DNA of 64,000 nucleotides from Azadirachta indica (GCA_022749755.1 CM040440.1:21873269-21937268), one strand, 5' to 3'; numbered from the stretch's first letter, positions 12,600 to 25,961 are shown. Numbers and translations are program-made. The notes: generated from the sequence alone by a model not told the origin.

Positions 12600-14450
12600 C
12601 GAGCCATGTGCATTCCTTAAAATTTTCTTTTTTACCAATGTGTGGAGTCAGTGGCTGCTTATCAGCTAATTAATATTATACAAAGCGTTTCTTTTCCTAA
12701 TAATATATTTTTATATACTATCCAATCATATTACATCATAAATTTATTAAAAATTTAAATAAATATTATTACGATACAGTCTAAAAATTTAGACAAGATA
12801 GTTTGAAATATTTACCTTAAATATATGATTTTTTTTTTCATATTCTGAATACATAAAAAAATCTATCTATAATATGTGAAAAGTTTTGTAATTATAGGAC
12901 TTGAACACGCCCCTGTCGTATTGAGGGAGATGGCCATTTTTCCAACCAGCCACCAAATATTATATTAAGCTTTAAATTAAGTGCTTCTTAGTAACAGTAG
13001 CTTTGCGATTGGTTGGTTTGGAACAGCCGATATTTAATGTTATCAATACTGTATTTTTTCTTTTTTTTTTTTTTAGCAATCTAAGGATGAAACGGCACGG
13101 CCGAAATAAAAAAACAAATATATTTGAATATTTGATGATGTGGCGGGCAAAACCACAAGTGTGTGTAGGAAGAGTGACTGGAGAGACAAGCAACCTCGGA
13201 CAAGTGTAACCACTCATCCACCAACCAAGTCAGAATTTGTTGACTTTTCAGCAACCCAAAAAGAAAGTATGGGTTAATGACCTGAAGCACCTCACCTCAT
13301 CTTTCTGCCAATCAGAATATTCCACGTATGACGATACCAGAACAGATTATTGACTGATTAGATTTCCCACTGTGAGCTAGGAATGCTATTCTGTCTGCAC
13401 GTACAGGTCTTGCAGGCCCAAAAATAATAGAAATAACTAAATAGGTTTACCTATAAATCACGTGTAAATTATTGAAAAATTGATAATTAAGGAAATATAA
13501 AAAAAAAATCATGATCAATGAATTAATATGTCAAATGAGTGTGCATCTTTAAAAAATTAAAAATATATATATATGTATAATTAAAAAAATTATAGAGCTG
13601 AAACTTGTAACTAATATATTTTTTTTTAAGGAAAAAAAAAATGCCCGTAGCTAGCCCTACCCATAAGGTAGATATAAATAGTTTTCAAACAATCGTATGA
13701 AATTTTATGACGTGTGAAGTGAGGAGCTGAGGGGTATGAACTGTACACAAATGACGCAATCTGATTGGCTGATTGGGGTTTCTGTGGGCCCGAAAATATT
13801 CTTACCATCAGATATATGATCCTCACAGTCAGCATACCTACTTACATTCTACACTCTTCAGTGGCAGAAATCGTGATTTATAAATATATAAAGGGGATTT
13901 TATAACGTTAAAATGTTTTATTTTTCTTAGAAAAAGACAAAAAAAAAGAGGGGCAGCGGTAACAAAAAGATCGGCCCAACGACACCACCATTGCAGCTTT
14001 AAATGGAAAACGGGAAACTCAATTAAAAAAAAAAAAGGCACCATACTCTTTTTCCTTATTTCTTACTACTTTTTAATCAAATTACGAAATTAACCATTTA
14101 TTCAATTTTCAAAAATTTCAATTTTACTCCCGGACGTGAAATTTCTCTTAACCATATTTCATTTATCGGGTTTAGCAAATAATTAATAATTATCTTTTCT
14201 TTACACATTTTAATTTTTTTTTAATTTCCGTTTTTATCTGTGTTTCTTTTATTTTTCATTCTTGTCTCGGTTAAGACAAAGAAAAAGGAAAGACCGGCAA
14301 GTGGTTTTCTGATTTCTCGACACGGAAAATTCCGCTTTTCGTTTTCTCGAGAAATAGTTTCCTCAGGGAACAAACAAACAGTTCTTTTCATTTTTTTTTT
14401 GGGTAACCGTATGGTGATTTTTTTGAAATATCACTTGTGAGAAGCTTCTA
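12600..14450. other. Intergenic region between MAP65 and AHL genes
   Basis: AT-rich DNA with homopolymer runs and no convincing frame on either strand. The right part, from about 13,700, should hold the promoter of the AHL gene. No transposon ends were recognised. Confidence 0.4.
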
Positions 14451-14459
14451 AAGCACTGT

Positions 14460-15144
14460 TTGAGCTCTGCAAATGTGAAAAGGTCTGAGACAGACCATTT
14501 CAGCTAAAGAAGAGCATTTTTGGAGTGTCAGAGTTACCCTTACAGGTCGTGATCTTCATACCATGAACAAGTTATGAACAACTTGAACTTTTTTTTCCTC
14601 AATTTTTCTGGCTTATGATTTGATATTCCTGCTATGTTTCAATTTTCTCTGCTCTTTTTTTTATTTTTTTATTTAAAGTTAGTGACAGTTTGAGTTGCAG
14701 ATTTTGCACTGTCATGTTGAGAAAATGGTCAGTTTGAGATTGGCTTTGTTCATGGAAATCTAATGAAGTCCGATCTTTAAAAAATGTTTACTTTGATGTA
14801 ATTTGTAGTTTTGCTTACAAGTTAGAGGTACTGATTTTTATGCTTAAAGAAAATGTTCAGCTTAATATAATTTTAGGTTTGTTTTATTTTTTTAATTTTG
14901 TTTTTGTTTTTCTTCTGATTTTTGAGTGATTTCCGGGAGAAACCTAGCTTGAGTTGCACGTTTTAAAGATTAAAGAAAATGCTAGTTGCAATATCTTTTT
15001 CCCTGAAATAATTTTGTAAATTACAAGTTAAATTTAGTTTCTTTTTCCTTTTATCTAATGTTTGATGCAGGTCTGTGTTGCAAATGCTGATATGAGTAGT
15101 TAGTCTTGGTGAAAATTGGATTTTGAAGAATATTCGTTGTATGC
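14460..15144 (+). other. Probable 5' leader of the AHL gene with an intron
   Basis: A leader exon may end near 14545 (TTACAG|GTCGTG) and resume after GATGCAG at 15070, about 75 bp before the start codon at 15145. The pyrimidine-rich stretch between them fits a 5' UTR intron. Inference from splice-site look only. Confidence 0.35.
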
Positions 15145-18100
15145 ATGGAAGCAAGAGAAGGCATGAGTTCAGCTGTTACTGTGATAGGAGCAGAAGCTCC
15201 ATCAGCCTATCATGTAGCTCCAAGAAACGAAAATGCAGGCCAAATTTCTGGATCTCTGGGGGTGGTGACATCTCCAGTTAGTGTAGGATTAACTGGCACC
15301 ACAGAAAAGAAGAAGAGAGGTAGACCGAGGAAATATGGACCAGACGGGAGTATGGCATTGTCACCAACACCTATTTCGTCTTCAGTTCCTCCTTCTGGTG
15401 ATTTCTCCTCTGGGAAGCGAGGACGAGGGCGGGTTAGTGGTTATGAGAGTAAGCACCACAAGAAAATGGGAATGGACAACTTAGGTAAAGAGTCATTTCA
15501 AATTGTTTCTCTAGTTCAATTTGTTGCATGTTGTTTTGCTTTGGCATGCTCTGAATTTACAAAATGGATATAATTATATAATGTGAGCATGCTAAGAATA
15601 TACTATGGAATTGTTTCAATTTATTAGATATTTATCGCTTGTTACTGCATTGGACAGTGGAACTAACTTCCTACTTGGTTTTTGGAACTCCTCTTCAGCC
15701 TGATTTAAAGAATCCAAAATTCCCTTTCAAAAGATTCCTTATGAATATTTTCATTGATAATACTTGTTAAAGTTTATGTGGGACCTTGTTCTATGAGATG
15801 CTATTGTTCAAATTTAGAGGTATAATGCTAATCTGGCAATGGAAAAGTTGGGCTATTCTAGTATTGGTTTGAGGGTGAGGAATATTTCTCAGTTGGCCAA
15901 AATTTGGTATTACCTTATTGCCATATGCTTTTTCCCAAAGGATATTTGAAGGTGCTCAAAATAAAAACAGAATAAAATTCGTTAAAGGTTAGAAATACTT
16001 AATCTGTATTGACGTTTTGTTACAGATTTTAGTTTAAAAATAGTAAAAAGTATGTTGTTTCCATTCCTGATTTTCGCAGGATGTTCATGATCCAATATGG
16101 AGTTGTTTAGTTATTGCTTTTGTGTTTAATTTAAGTTTTCTTTTCTTTTCTTTTTTCTTTTTTCATGTTTGTTTTCCTCCTAGAGAACTTTTAAAGAAAT
16201 AAAATGGCTCTGTTGACTATAGGTCATATTTTAATCTTCTAGAATATTAAAGAAATAAAATGGCCCTGGACTTCTAATGGACACTTATATTTCATTTTTC
16301 AATCCCAATACAACTTCAGCGCATATCTATTTATAAGTTAAAATTTGAAGCAAAATATCAATTTGATAGAATTTGTCATGGGGGCCACAAGTCTGTGGTC
16401 CTTTTGCTATATGAATGATTAAAATTGGAATCGTATGCTGTAGCTGTTCAAGATCATTTAAGTCTGCTGGTCTTTATTGTTTGAAATGATTTGCAATAAC
16501 TGTGAGCTGCAGGCAGGTCTGATAGAATTTTGGTGGAATGGTTAATATTCGTTATATCAATCCAATCAAATTTTATTCATTGATTTTCATTTTGTAGGTG
16601 ACTTGCACGCTTGTTCTGTTGGTACAAATTTTACACCCCATGTCATCACTGTCAATGCTGGAGAGGTACGTTTAGTCGAATAAAGGAAAAGTTAATTGCA
16701 TTGCTTTATTGGGGCAGTTTCAATAACATAAATATGTAAAATTAGTATTGATTCCATTTAAAATTCTCCCATTCTCATGTAATTGGCACTGAAGTTCTTT
16801 ATTCTTTGCTGGATTCATAGTTCTTTATGATTTTGCATTAGACTTCCAGTCTGCAGTGTCTTTCAATGACATGACTAGGTTGTGATATTTCTTTTACCTT
16901 CAAGACTAGTATTTCTCAGAGCTATACTTCTATGAATTTTATTGAAATATACTTTGCTGCTTCAGCAGTAAGAATGTTTATGGACTAAGTTCAACTTTTC
17001 CCCCCTTATACTTGGTGTTGATGAAAATGTTTCTTTGTTGGCAACTTCATGTCTTATCTTAATTCATTGGTTTTGTTCTTTGGTTGTTTAAGGATGTTAC
17101 AATGAAGGTTATATCATTCTCTCAACAAGGACCTCGAGCTATATGCATCCTATCTGCTAATGGAGTAATTTCAAACGTTACACTTCGTCAACCTGATTCT
17201 TCTGGGGGCACTTTGACGTATGAGGTTGGCATTTTATAATTCCCTTTTCTAAATATATTAACTTCTATTCTTTACATATTTATTGAAATACAGTTTCTAA
17301 TAAGTTGATATAGTATTCTAATAAAATGTTACTGATATTTAAGTTGTATGCAGTGTGTTCTAACTCGAAACAGGTTTGAGTATCTAAATTTAGAATGTGT
17401 AAGTAACCTTTGTTGCATGAGCATATTACATGCTTATAAAATGCAAGTGACACACTAGCATGGAAGATTCTTAAAACACAAAGCATTCATGTACATGCAT
17501 GCAGGTACATCTGCCATGCTATTAAGGAGCATTAGGTGCTACAAGTCAGTGCATTGAAGTGTCTATTTACTGTTGAAAGTACGATTACAAACTTCCACCA
17601 GCACAAATTAAAACCTCAGTTTTGTGTACAGATAAAGACAATCACTTGTGATTTTTGCATGAGCACCAGCATTTTCTGAATAATTATGTCATTAAAAACT
17701 TGATAAAAGTGTAATGATCTAAATTATCATCCAGAAAACAAAACTGCTTTGGTTTATGAATGAGGACAGAGATAACGAATTTGAAAAGAGAAAGAGCATC
17801 TGTCATTGCTTTGTTTGACCTTGTCTGTTCCCATGTAAGGAGGTTTGATACGCTTCCGAGTTTCTAATATCATTTTTGACAAAATTTGTCTTTGTTCTTA
17901 TTTTATAGGGCCGGTTTGAAATACTTTCTTTGTCGGGATCATTTATGCCCACTGAGACTCAAGGGACAAGAAGCAGATCAGGTGGGATGAGTGTCTCTTT
18001 GTCAAGCCCAGATGGTCGTGTTGTGGGAGGGGGAGTAGCTGGACTTCTGATAGCTGCTAGTCCTGTGCAGGTAAACTTCTCCATTTCCAGTTTTTTTCTC

Positions 18101-18721
18101 TTTATTTTAGGAGGATGAATAGAAAAATCAGTGTATGCCTGTTGCTTTTTTCCTTGGAGCCTTTGCTAGCTAGCTTTAACCTCCAACAATATTTACCATG
18201 TATGTTGTGGTTCAGAAATTAGCAAGCTATTCACGAACTTTCAACATGAACAGAACATCTAATCTAGCTATGAAATTGACCTGTTCGACTTTACTCACGT
18301 GATTTGCATCAGCATGTAGCCATGAACGTGATCATATCTTGACCTAATAATTAGTGGCTTCCAAATACTTGCTGAAAAGTAATTCTCTCCAGAAATCATG
18401 GCTTGGAATTAATTTCATAACTTGATTTGTTATCAGGTTGTGGTAGGCAGTTTTCTTCCGGGAAACCAGAATGAGCAGAAACCCAAGAAACACAAGAGTG
18501 AGTGCATTCCAGCTATGGTTACACCAGCTCCTAGCATTGTTGGGGTCACGCCTCTCAATAATGCTGAAAAGGAGACCACGGATGGACATGGGCAACAAAA
18601 TTCTAGCCCAATGAGGCCAAACAATGCTTCTTCTTCACCTTTTCGAAGAGAAAATTGGGCATCCATGCAGGAACCGAGAAATTCAACAACTGATATCAAC
18701 ATATCTTTGCCAGCAAGTTAG
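15145..18721 (+). CDS. AHL1: AT-hook motif nuclear-localized protein (AHL1-like, PPC/DUF296 domain)
   Basis: Binds the minor groove of AT-rich DNA, often matrix attachment regions, and forms trimers through its PPC domain to modulate transcription. Five exons join in phase: 15145-15484, 16598-16665, 17093-17224, 17909-18070 and 18437-18721, giving 328 residues. A canonical AT hook with C-terminal extension, KKRGRPRKYGPDG, lies near residues 53-65. A second hook-like GKRGRGRVSG near 91-100 has Gly where Pro is usual. The PPC domain runs from HVITVNAGEDV (about 127) through GPRAICILSANG, GRFEILSLSGSFMPTE and SPDGRVVGGGVAGLLIAA to VVVGSFL. The Ser/Pro/Asn-rich tail is typical of the clade. Two hooks plus this PPC type place it with AHL1-like proteins. 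Confidence 0.93.
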
Positions 18722-19760
18722 AGGCCAAATCAAGATCTCGTAGCGCTGACTGCATTGATCCCCAATCTTGCTACCACTACACCACCACTGAAAGAGTCGA
18801 GAGATTTGTTCTTAGCTACATTCTGTGTGTAGTTCACTGAATATTTTAGGATGAAGCAGTAGGAATATTACAGCTTTTTTAAGTTGCTGTTAGTTTAATG
18901 CCTTTTCTTCAGGAACAAGACATCAATTTTTAGTTTCTTAGGTGTGAGCTCAGGCTGTAGTTGCAGATTACATATGATCTGTAGGCTAATTAAGTAACAG
19001 CTGTTATGCCTAGCGCATTGTCGTTTATCGTTTTTATGACCGATCAATTTTATTCCAACTTCTCTAATTTTTGAAATTTTCGTGCAAGTTTTCATTCAGC
19101 AGAATTAATGTCCTGATTTTATTGCATGATTTAACAATTAATTGATTAGTCGAGAGATGATCATGAACATGAAGATTTTCAAGTAATTAGAAATCATTCC
19201 CTACAATATTACATTTTGAAATTGAGTGACAATTAACCTTTCTTGAAGTAGGGTGGGTATTCTTCTGGAAACGGAACGAGGAGTTGGAAAAAAATAAAAA
19301 TAGAAAACAATTTTGACCATTCTTGATTTTCTACTTCTGTTACGGTTGAAAATTCCAGGGCAGCTAATGTGAATCCAGTACTCTTTGAGAACAACCTAGT
19401 GTGACAAGTAACATAAACAAAGACCACTTAATACAGTGAGTCAGCATTTTAAAATTCACAAATGTATTTTCTTTTCCCAAATTTTCAATTCTTTTTGTTG
19501 CAATATGTTTTCTGACGTGTAGTCCTTGACCTGCGTCTTTTGTGGGTCACTAAACATATCAATCTGTCAAAATCTGAGAAGTTTCCTGCCCTTTTCAACT
19601 GAAATCCCAGCTTTATTGTATTACTATACATGTCGACATACGTAGAAAATATTATATACAAATACAAGCATCATCCAATAAACTACTGGTCTTTGCTTGG
19701 AGAAGTAGACTTCCCTCAAATTTCTGTTATTTGTTTTAATGGATAAGTTCATCAACCAGG

Positions 19761-19785
19761 CTATATAATACGCGCGCCCACAAGA
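19761..19785 (+). promoter_or_regulatory. TATA box before the small acidic protein
   Basis: GCTATATAATACG lies about 60 bp upstream of the ATG at 19825, a normal distance for a plant core promoter with a short leader. Confidence 0.5.
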
Positions 19786-19824
19786 AAGAGATCAGTCTTA
19801 CTTGAGGGAAGAAAAATATCAAGA

Positions 19825-20364
19825 ATGAAGAAAGTTAAATTACCAACAATTTTATACATCTCTTTTCTAAGTATCCCTATGCTCCTAATCATATTTTTTT
19901 TCTTACCCAACTTAGTCTCCAAGCATCACAAGCTTCTAAACCTTTTCTTCTCTACCTATGAATTCATCACTGGGGCAAAGTCTAATAGGGTGGCTGTATT
20001 TGCCATGTTTAACGTTATCGTTATCGCGGTGTTTTCTGGGAGTTCAAAGGCATCACCTGCATCGGATTTTGACGATGATGGGTTCTTTCTTTCTTCTCAT
20101 CCTGAATTTCATCAAGTGTACAGAGAGGAGGACAAGGAAAATAACGAAGATTCTGATAGCTACAACGAAGACGAGGAGGAATACAATGGATATGATGGTC
20201 ATGATGAAGATAATGACGATGATCTGGATACAGAAGATGTTGACAGTGAAGAGGATAAGATTGATTTGGAAAAGAGAATCAATGAATTCATAGCAAACGT
20301 TTATAAGAAATGGAGTGAGGAGTTAATTGCTGAAAGGCTTTTCTGCCTGGAGCCACCTAGTTAA
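19825..20364 (+). CDS. Small acidic membrane protein with a DUF761-like C-terminus
   Basis: A single exon of 179 codons. Two hydrophobic segments at about residues 7-28 (LPTILYISFLSIPMLLIIFF) and 55-72 (RVAVFAMFNVIVIAVFSG) suggest membrane insertion. Residues about 80-145 are extremely rich in Asp/Glu/Asn/Tyr. The end, LEKRINEFIANVYKKWSEEL, resembles the short C-terminal DUF761 motif (basic helix with FIA). Plant DUF4408/DUF761 proteins share this plan: N-terminal membrane spans, acidic middle, C-terminal motif. Their function is mostly unknown, with links to stress and immunity. A TATA box sits upstream and a polyadenylation-rich AT stretch follows. Confidence 0.75.
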   Translation: MKKVKLPTILYISFLSIPMLLIIFFFLPNLVSKHHKLLNLFFSTYEFITGAKSNRVAVFAMFNVIVIAVFSGSSKASPASDFDDDGFFLSSHPEFHQVYREEDKENNEDSDSYNEDEEEYNGYDGHDEDNDDDLDTEDVDSEEDKIDLEKRINEFIANVYKKWSEELIAERLFCLEPPS

Positions 20365-20399
20365 TATATCCAAGCTCCAGAAGTCAACACGCATGCATG

Positions 20400-20523
20400 T
20401 GTAATAGTTTAATATGTTCTATATATATATATATGCTGTAAATATCTCCATGAGATGAGAAAAAAGGGCTTGCATATATATGATAAAGCCTTGATAGTTT
20501 CTATTTTTAAAGAAACTGTTGGG

Positions 20524-20558
<35 letters not shown>

Positions 20559-22300
20559 TGTATATGTGCATAGATGTGACTGGAAATGGGCATGTAATGT
20601 AATATAGTGTCGAAGAATAAATAAAAAAGAAATTGTGTAACATATTTAGTGTAATTAATTTTATCTTGTCACTGAGTTATCTTGATTCTTAGAGACATGT
20701 AATTCTGACAAATTAAATTCCAAATAAGAATGCAGTTGGAATTGGGTCGAAGGGATATTCTTGAAGTTAAATATATTAATGCTCGTTTTAAGTATCTGGT
20801 TTCAGAGAAATCATTGTTAATGTTAGTCAAGTTTAAAAGGTTTTTCTACTGTCGGGAATGCCTAACCATTAATTTATTCAGCTAATGGCTCATTCTCTTT
20901 CTTTTCTTAAGATTTCTTGTATGGAGATGACGTATTCATGTGTGCGTACTCGGTACAATTAAAATGCGTCATCGTTTTGACTGCTAAGATTTCATGTTCG
21001 ATAATACCCTATATGTAATTGAAGCAAACTTGGGTCTGTGTAGAGGAAAATTTTGGAGACGTGAACAAATCTCCCAATTTTTTAAAAATAAATAAATAAA
21101 ATAAAAATTAGCTTGAGTGGCAAGTAATTGAGAGATTTTAATGGAGGGAAACAAAATCATAATCCTGGAATATTTTCTAAATCTAAAGAAAATCTTACAT
21201 AACGGCTACAGAAGTTTTTAGCAGTCGTAATTTTCAGTAACGGCTAAAAATCATTGCAATTTTGACAAACAATATTTTGAACTCAGTTGCTCAATCAAAT
21301 GGAAAGGAAGATCTAAATCTATGAATATGTAATGTGAATAGTCGAAGTCAAAGAGATATTATGGTGTGGATCACAGGACAGTAATTTTTGGATTGTTGCA
21401 TGTATTTCTAAAAATATTCATATCAGTAAAAATGATTGATGTAGCAACAATTAAGTAATTTATTGCCAGTGTGACTGTGAGGTGTCTTCCAAATAATACA
21501 TGCTTGACTCCTTTGCAAACCAAGAAAAAAAGACCCATATATATATATATATATATACATATATTATAAAGTTATAAAATTATAGTAACAATAATAGTTC
21601 CAAGGTCAGAAAAACTTGGTATTATTCGTGTGGTATACAGTGCAATTTTTTGGAAGAATGATGCTATCTAATCTATAATCTAGTTTAAATCTACAAGTGC
21701 ATCTTTTTGCATTGACTATTCACATGATTTTTATCTTAATCATTAATAAAACACTCATTTTCACCTAATAAATATATATATCTTCTCTAGGCTTCTTGCC
21801 TAGACTCAGAGCCAAATTTGACTTCTTCAATTCAGTGAATCTGGCAACTCTTCAGTCTAAATTCACAAGTGGGCATAACTCATTCCCACTTAAGTGAGTT
21901 GGTTTATTAAATTCAGTGGTGGGACATTTGTTGACTACCATCTCCGAAACATTACGGTCGGCAAGTTAAAACATCTTTCTACATCGTGTTTTTATCAATA
22001 CTATTATTATTCTTCACAGATAGAGAAAGATAAAGCTTGCAAATTGCAATTATCTATTCCTCTATCCGACTATGTTCTTCTAAATTTTGGATACTGTCTA
22101 CAATTAGAATTTCCCTTCAGCTTTTCTGTTTTTGTTTTTCGTTTCATTTGCTTTTAAGATAGTGAAAAACCAACTATTCGGAAGCCAAATAAAACCAAAC
22201 GATAATAAATCATTAAATTCTATGAGAACATTATTTGAAAGGAACAACTAATCTACAGATTGTGAATGGCAGAGATATTAACAAGGAGAACTACATACAT
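20400..22300. other. AT-rich intergenic region
   Basis: No supported gene. It holds long AT microsatellites (20526-20556 and about 21536-21556). Open frames are short and unlike known proteins. Confidence 0.45.
20526..20556. repeat. (AT)n microsatellite
   Basis: About 15 perfect AT dinucleotides. A short minus-strand frame of repeated Tyr-Ile across it is an artefact of the repeat. Confidence 0.95.
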
Positions 22301-23700
22301 CTACAGGCAGAGAAATAGAAGAAGAGTATCAATGACTATACCAACACTATAATACATACAACCAATATGCAACAGCTTTTTCACTCCTGATTAGATGTGT
22401 CAAATCCCCAAATTCCGCTCACCATCAGGTTAGAATATCAGCACTCCCACAATAAAAACCTGGAAATAGTGGCAATCAGCAATAGCAGGGAAAGGGGCAG
22501 TAACTTGTACTACCACAAGAATTAACCAATCAAGAAGAGCATTATGAGGACACAATTCAATTTCTTTTATACACAAATTTGGACAATTTGGTAGCAGCGA
22601 AACTTGTATGGTTCTAGGGCCAACAAGATCAAGTTGGCAAGGACCAACATCCCTCATTACTTTTCTGTTTGTTTCTAGTATCATACATCACAGAGGGAGT
22701 CAATCACCATTTTGTATAAATAGGCTAGCATACATATAGAAAGATGATGCTATATTTAGTATATCAATAAAATTTAGCTTGCCTTTGAATTCAGAATTAA
22801 ATGAGAAAAGAAAAGGTACAATTCTTCTTACATGCAACTGATGGGAATTAACAACATAACAAGCCATAGTCTACATTTTCTGTGCACAATGCAATTCCTA
22901 GTTACCTTGCTGGTCAGATTCACACAAGTCTACTTCATAAACTGGCATTAAACTACTTCTCAAAGATCTGGTGCTGACCCAAACAGCATTACCATCCAAC
23001 TGCAACCACCAACACCCCCATGGTCCCTGTTGGTGCAACAAGATCTTCAGCCAACAACACTCTTTATGGTCCAAGGACAAGAAAAGTGTATGACAGCATA
23101 GTCCATGCACACCAGTACTCCTATAAACGTCACAGGCTAGATTTTATCCTATATATTCTTGTGAGCATCTCAGATCCCCAAGAACTGCCACCTGAACTGC
23201 AGCCAGCTACAACTCTAGCTCTGATACTGCAACATCCTCACTGAATACAATTACTGCATACTGCCGCTGGCAACGTCAACTGCCTCATTCATTATAGTAT
23301 CCCTATAGAGTGAGTTAAACCATCCACCATGATTTAATATACTCATGCAAACAGTTGAACACATTGCACCAACTCAATTTAAACTTTATCCAATTCCTCT
23401 AGTGTTCCATGTCCCTTGTCCATAGATCCCTTTGGAATTACCGGTGAACATAGAGATGAATTGAACTTTCTGCATCATAATTCTTGAAATTATTGTTACT
23501 GTTGTTATTATATAATGATGGCTTAATAATTTTTTCTAACCTCTAGTCATTCTGATCCAATGGATTTATCAGTTTGTACATGCTAACAAAAAGAAAAAAG
23601 GGCAAACCACAGAGGATAAATCTTCATTATAGTGCTCAAAACACCCTCAACATAAAAGAGCAATCTAAGTGTATCCACATACTCACTGCAAGCAAACGTG
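22300..23700. other. Unassigned transcribed-looking region 3' of the cornichon gene
   Basis: Less AT-rich than its surroundings, as UTRs and old exons are, but no frame on either strand matches a family I know. It lies downstream of the minus-strand cornichon stop at 23721 and could be a long 3' UTR or a decayed gene. Confidence 0.3.
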
Positions 23701-23720
23701 TAAGGAGCACTGATGCCTGG

Positions 23721-25961
23721 TTAATGATGATTTTTTCCAGCAGTCCAAAGTAACCTATAATACATTTGGAAACAGGGAAAAAATTTGTAAGCTGCTTCAT
23801 AGAGCCAAAGAGTGATTCACTAGGGGTATCTAAAATATCTGTTGTCAGAATACCAGAATATACAAAGGACTAGGAGGATTATAAGATAGGCAAGCTTATA
23901 AAGCCGTTGCTTCTTTTCCCAGTTCAGCTGGCTGTAGATCTCAGTTACATCCACCAAGTGCTGTCTCCTCCTATACCTGGATTGAGGAATTACAAATCGT
24001 ATTAAACATGGACAATCAAATTAAAAACCTGGTACCTTTGAGGTACGAAATATGCTTATCAATTCAAGTCATCCTTTTATCTAAAGAAGCTCTTTCCATA
24101 ACCATGTTAGAACTGCACCACAAGTTTGTATGTTTTTCAGTTCACTATAACGAGTTTGTTTTTGCATGCTTCATTGCACTGTGAAGTCACTTCTAAAATT
24201 CATTTTGCATTCAAAATGGCAGCAAGATGAAACACGTTACATAATTGCCACCCAAATACTACCTCAGTGTCTCAAACCATTAACAAGCTTAAAACCAATA
24301 GAATCAGAAGTACTAGAAATCTGCCTTTGGTCTACATAAGCCACTTTTCTGGTCTTCCAAGTTCTTATTTTCTTTTATTTATTTATGCTATGATATTCTT
24401 TCTGTCCTTGTCAAGATTCGTGTTTCTTAATATGGTTCATGCCACTGACATTGAAGCACTGAACCCAGAACACATCCCTTTCCCAAGTGATTTTGAAGTT
24501 GTGAATGAAGTATTGTATGGATAAAATATTGCAGAAATCGGAATTATTGGTTAAACTTGGATGAAACTGGATGCACGTTACCATTATGGGATAAAAGAGA
24601 GGGAAATCAAGTGATCCACTAGATGCAGTTTGCATTCTAGACATGATAAAAATGCTACTTTTTTTACAGAGGTGGTCCCTGCAAGCATGAACCAGCAACA
24701 CTAACAAATATGTCATGATGCCAACCAAATATTGCTCCCAAATAATTGGTGCAAAAGAACACTTACAGTCTCACATTATAGTATAGGTACGGCAGACACA
24801 AAAGAAACAGAAACCAATGCCCTGTTATAAGAAAGATGGTGCATAAGATTCCTTGAGTCACAAACTCTGGCAAAACTAGCATGTTTATCCGAGCTGCTGA
24901 ATCATAGGGGTTAATGTAGTCAACCTCGAGATCAGTCAAGCACATGAGCTGCAACTAAATCATCCAAATGTGAGAACACTACAATTAATAGCTGCTGTTA
25001 ATAAGGATGCTCTCTACTTGATAAAACTACAATTACCAAAAATGTCAATGTGAACACCCAAAATTTAATACCTTAGATGTCTACAATCAAGAACTATCAC
25101 AAACAAAAACATAAGCTTAATATTGTTTGGCAAAATTTTCAGCAATGAACACAAACAAGTTTATACAAAACAGATCATATAAATTAAATGACTTGTTACA
25201 ATTGAGTCCTCTAACTTAGCCAATTGACACATAGTTTTGCTATTAATTATTGGATGACTAATACTATACCAAGTAATTAAACCAAATTTCATCCCAAGTA
25301 GTGATGCAGTATTATCGATTGGGTTAAATTTTTATGATTATCCAATTGACGAAAGACACAACTTTGAGATAATACTTGGGAAGTGTAATATTGCTCTTAT
25401 CAATTATTTCAAAACTCAGGAAAACAGCAAAGTTTCTGCAGCACACCAAAACATGGTGCTGGTTGGGCGGCAGCTTTTGAAAGACAACGACAGAATTAAT
25501 AGCAAAAAACTGGCCGCAATAATCAACATGTACAAAGCTCCTTCTAGTGGTCCTCAATGACAATATAAAGAAGAAATTTACATATATATTTAGGAGCGAT
25601 GGACGAGCTGTTGCGAAGGATCAACGGCTTAGTCCGCGCGACCACCTAACTCGACGCAACGGCTGCCATTACTCTAAAAAGTTTCAATTTTTAGTTAACT
25701 GCAAAGCAGGAAAGCAGATATCGCCAGCCTTTTTTTTACAGCAATAGGTTTCGACGCCTTCCTTGACTGGCTAGAGCTTATATAAGGTTTCCATTAATAA
25801 TCCCGAAATTTAAGCGAATGCAACAACATAATTAAATAAAATTGTTAAAAGAAAACAAAGATGAGAATAGGAACAGATAGAGAAATGACCTGGTGACTGA
25901 GAATGCCAAGCAGAGAAATAAGGAAGATGAAGATTAAAAACCATCCAAGCAGGTCCTCCAT
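23721..25961 (-). CDS. CNIH: Cornichon family ER cargo receptor (CNIH)
   Basis: Cornichon proteins (yeast Erv14) load membrane cargo into COPII vesicles at the ER. Four exons join in phase on the minus strand: 25961-25890, 24948-24767, 23976-23854 and 23754-23721, for 136 residues, matching the family's usual 135-140. Exon 1 gives an N-terminal span ([16 protein letters not shown]). Exon 2 carries the signature [20 protein letters not shown] and the second span with LPEFVTQG and TGHWF. Exon 3 has [28 protein letters not shown] and the third span ending in CIFW. Exon 4 adds [10 protein letters not shown], which fits the IFWxxW pattern of plant homologues. Reading through the exon 3 donor would instead give [10 protein letters not shown] and a stop near 23827. 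Confidence 0.9.

Noticed and set aside
20419..20643. Frame with Tyr-Ile repeats
   Set aside because: Created by the AT microsatellite.
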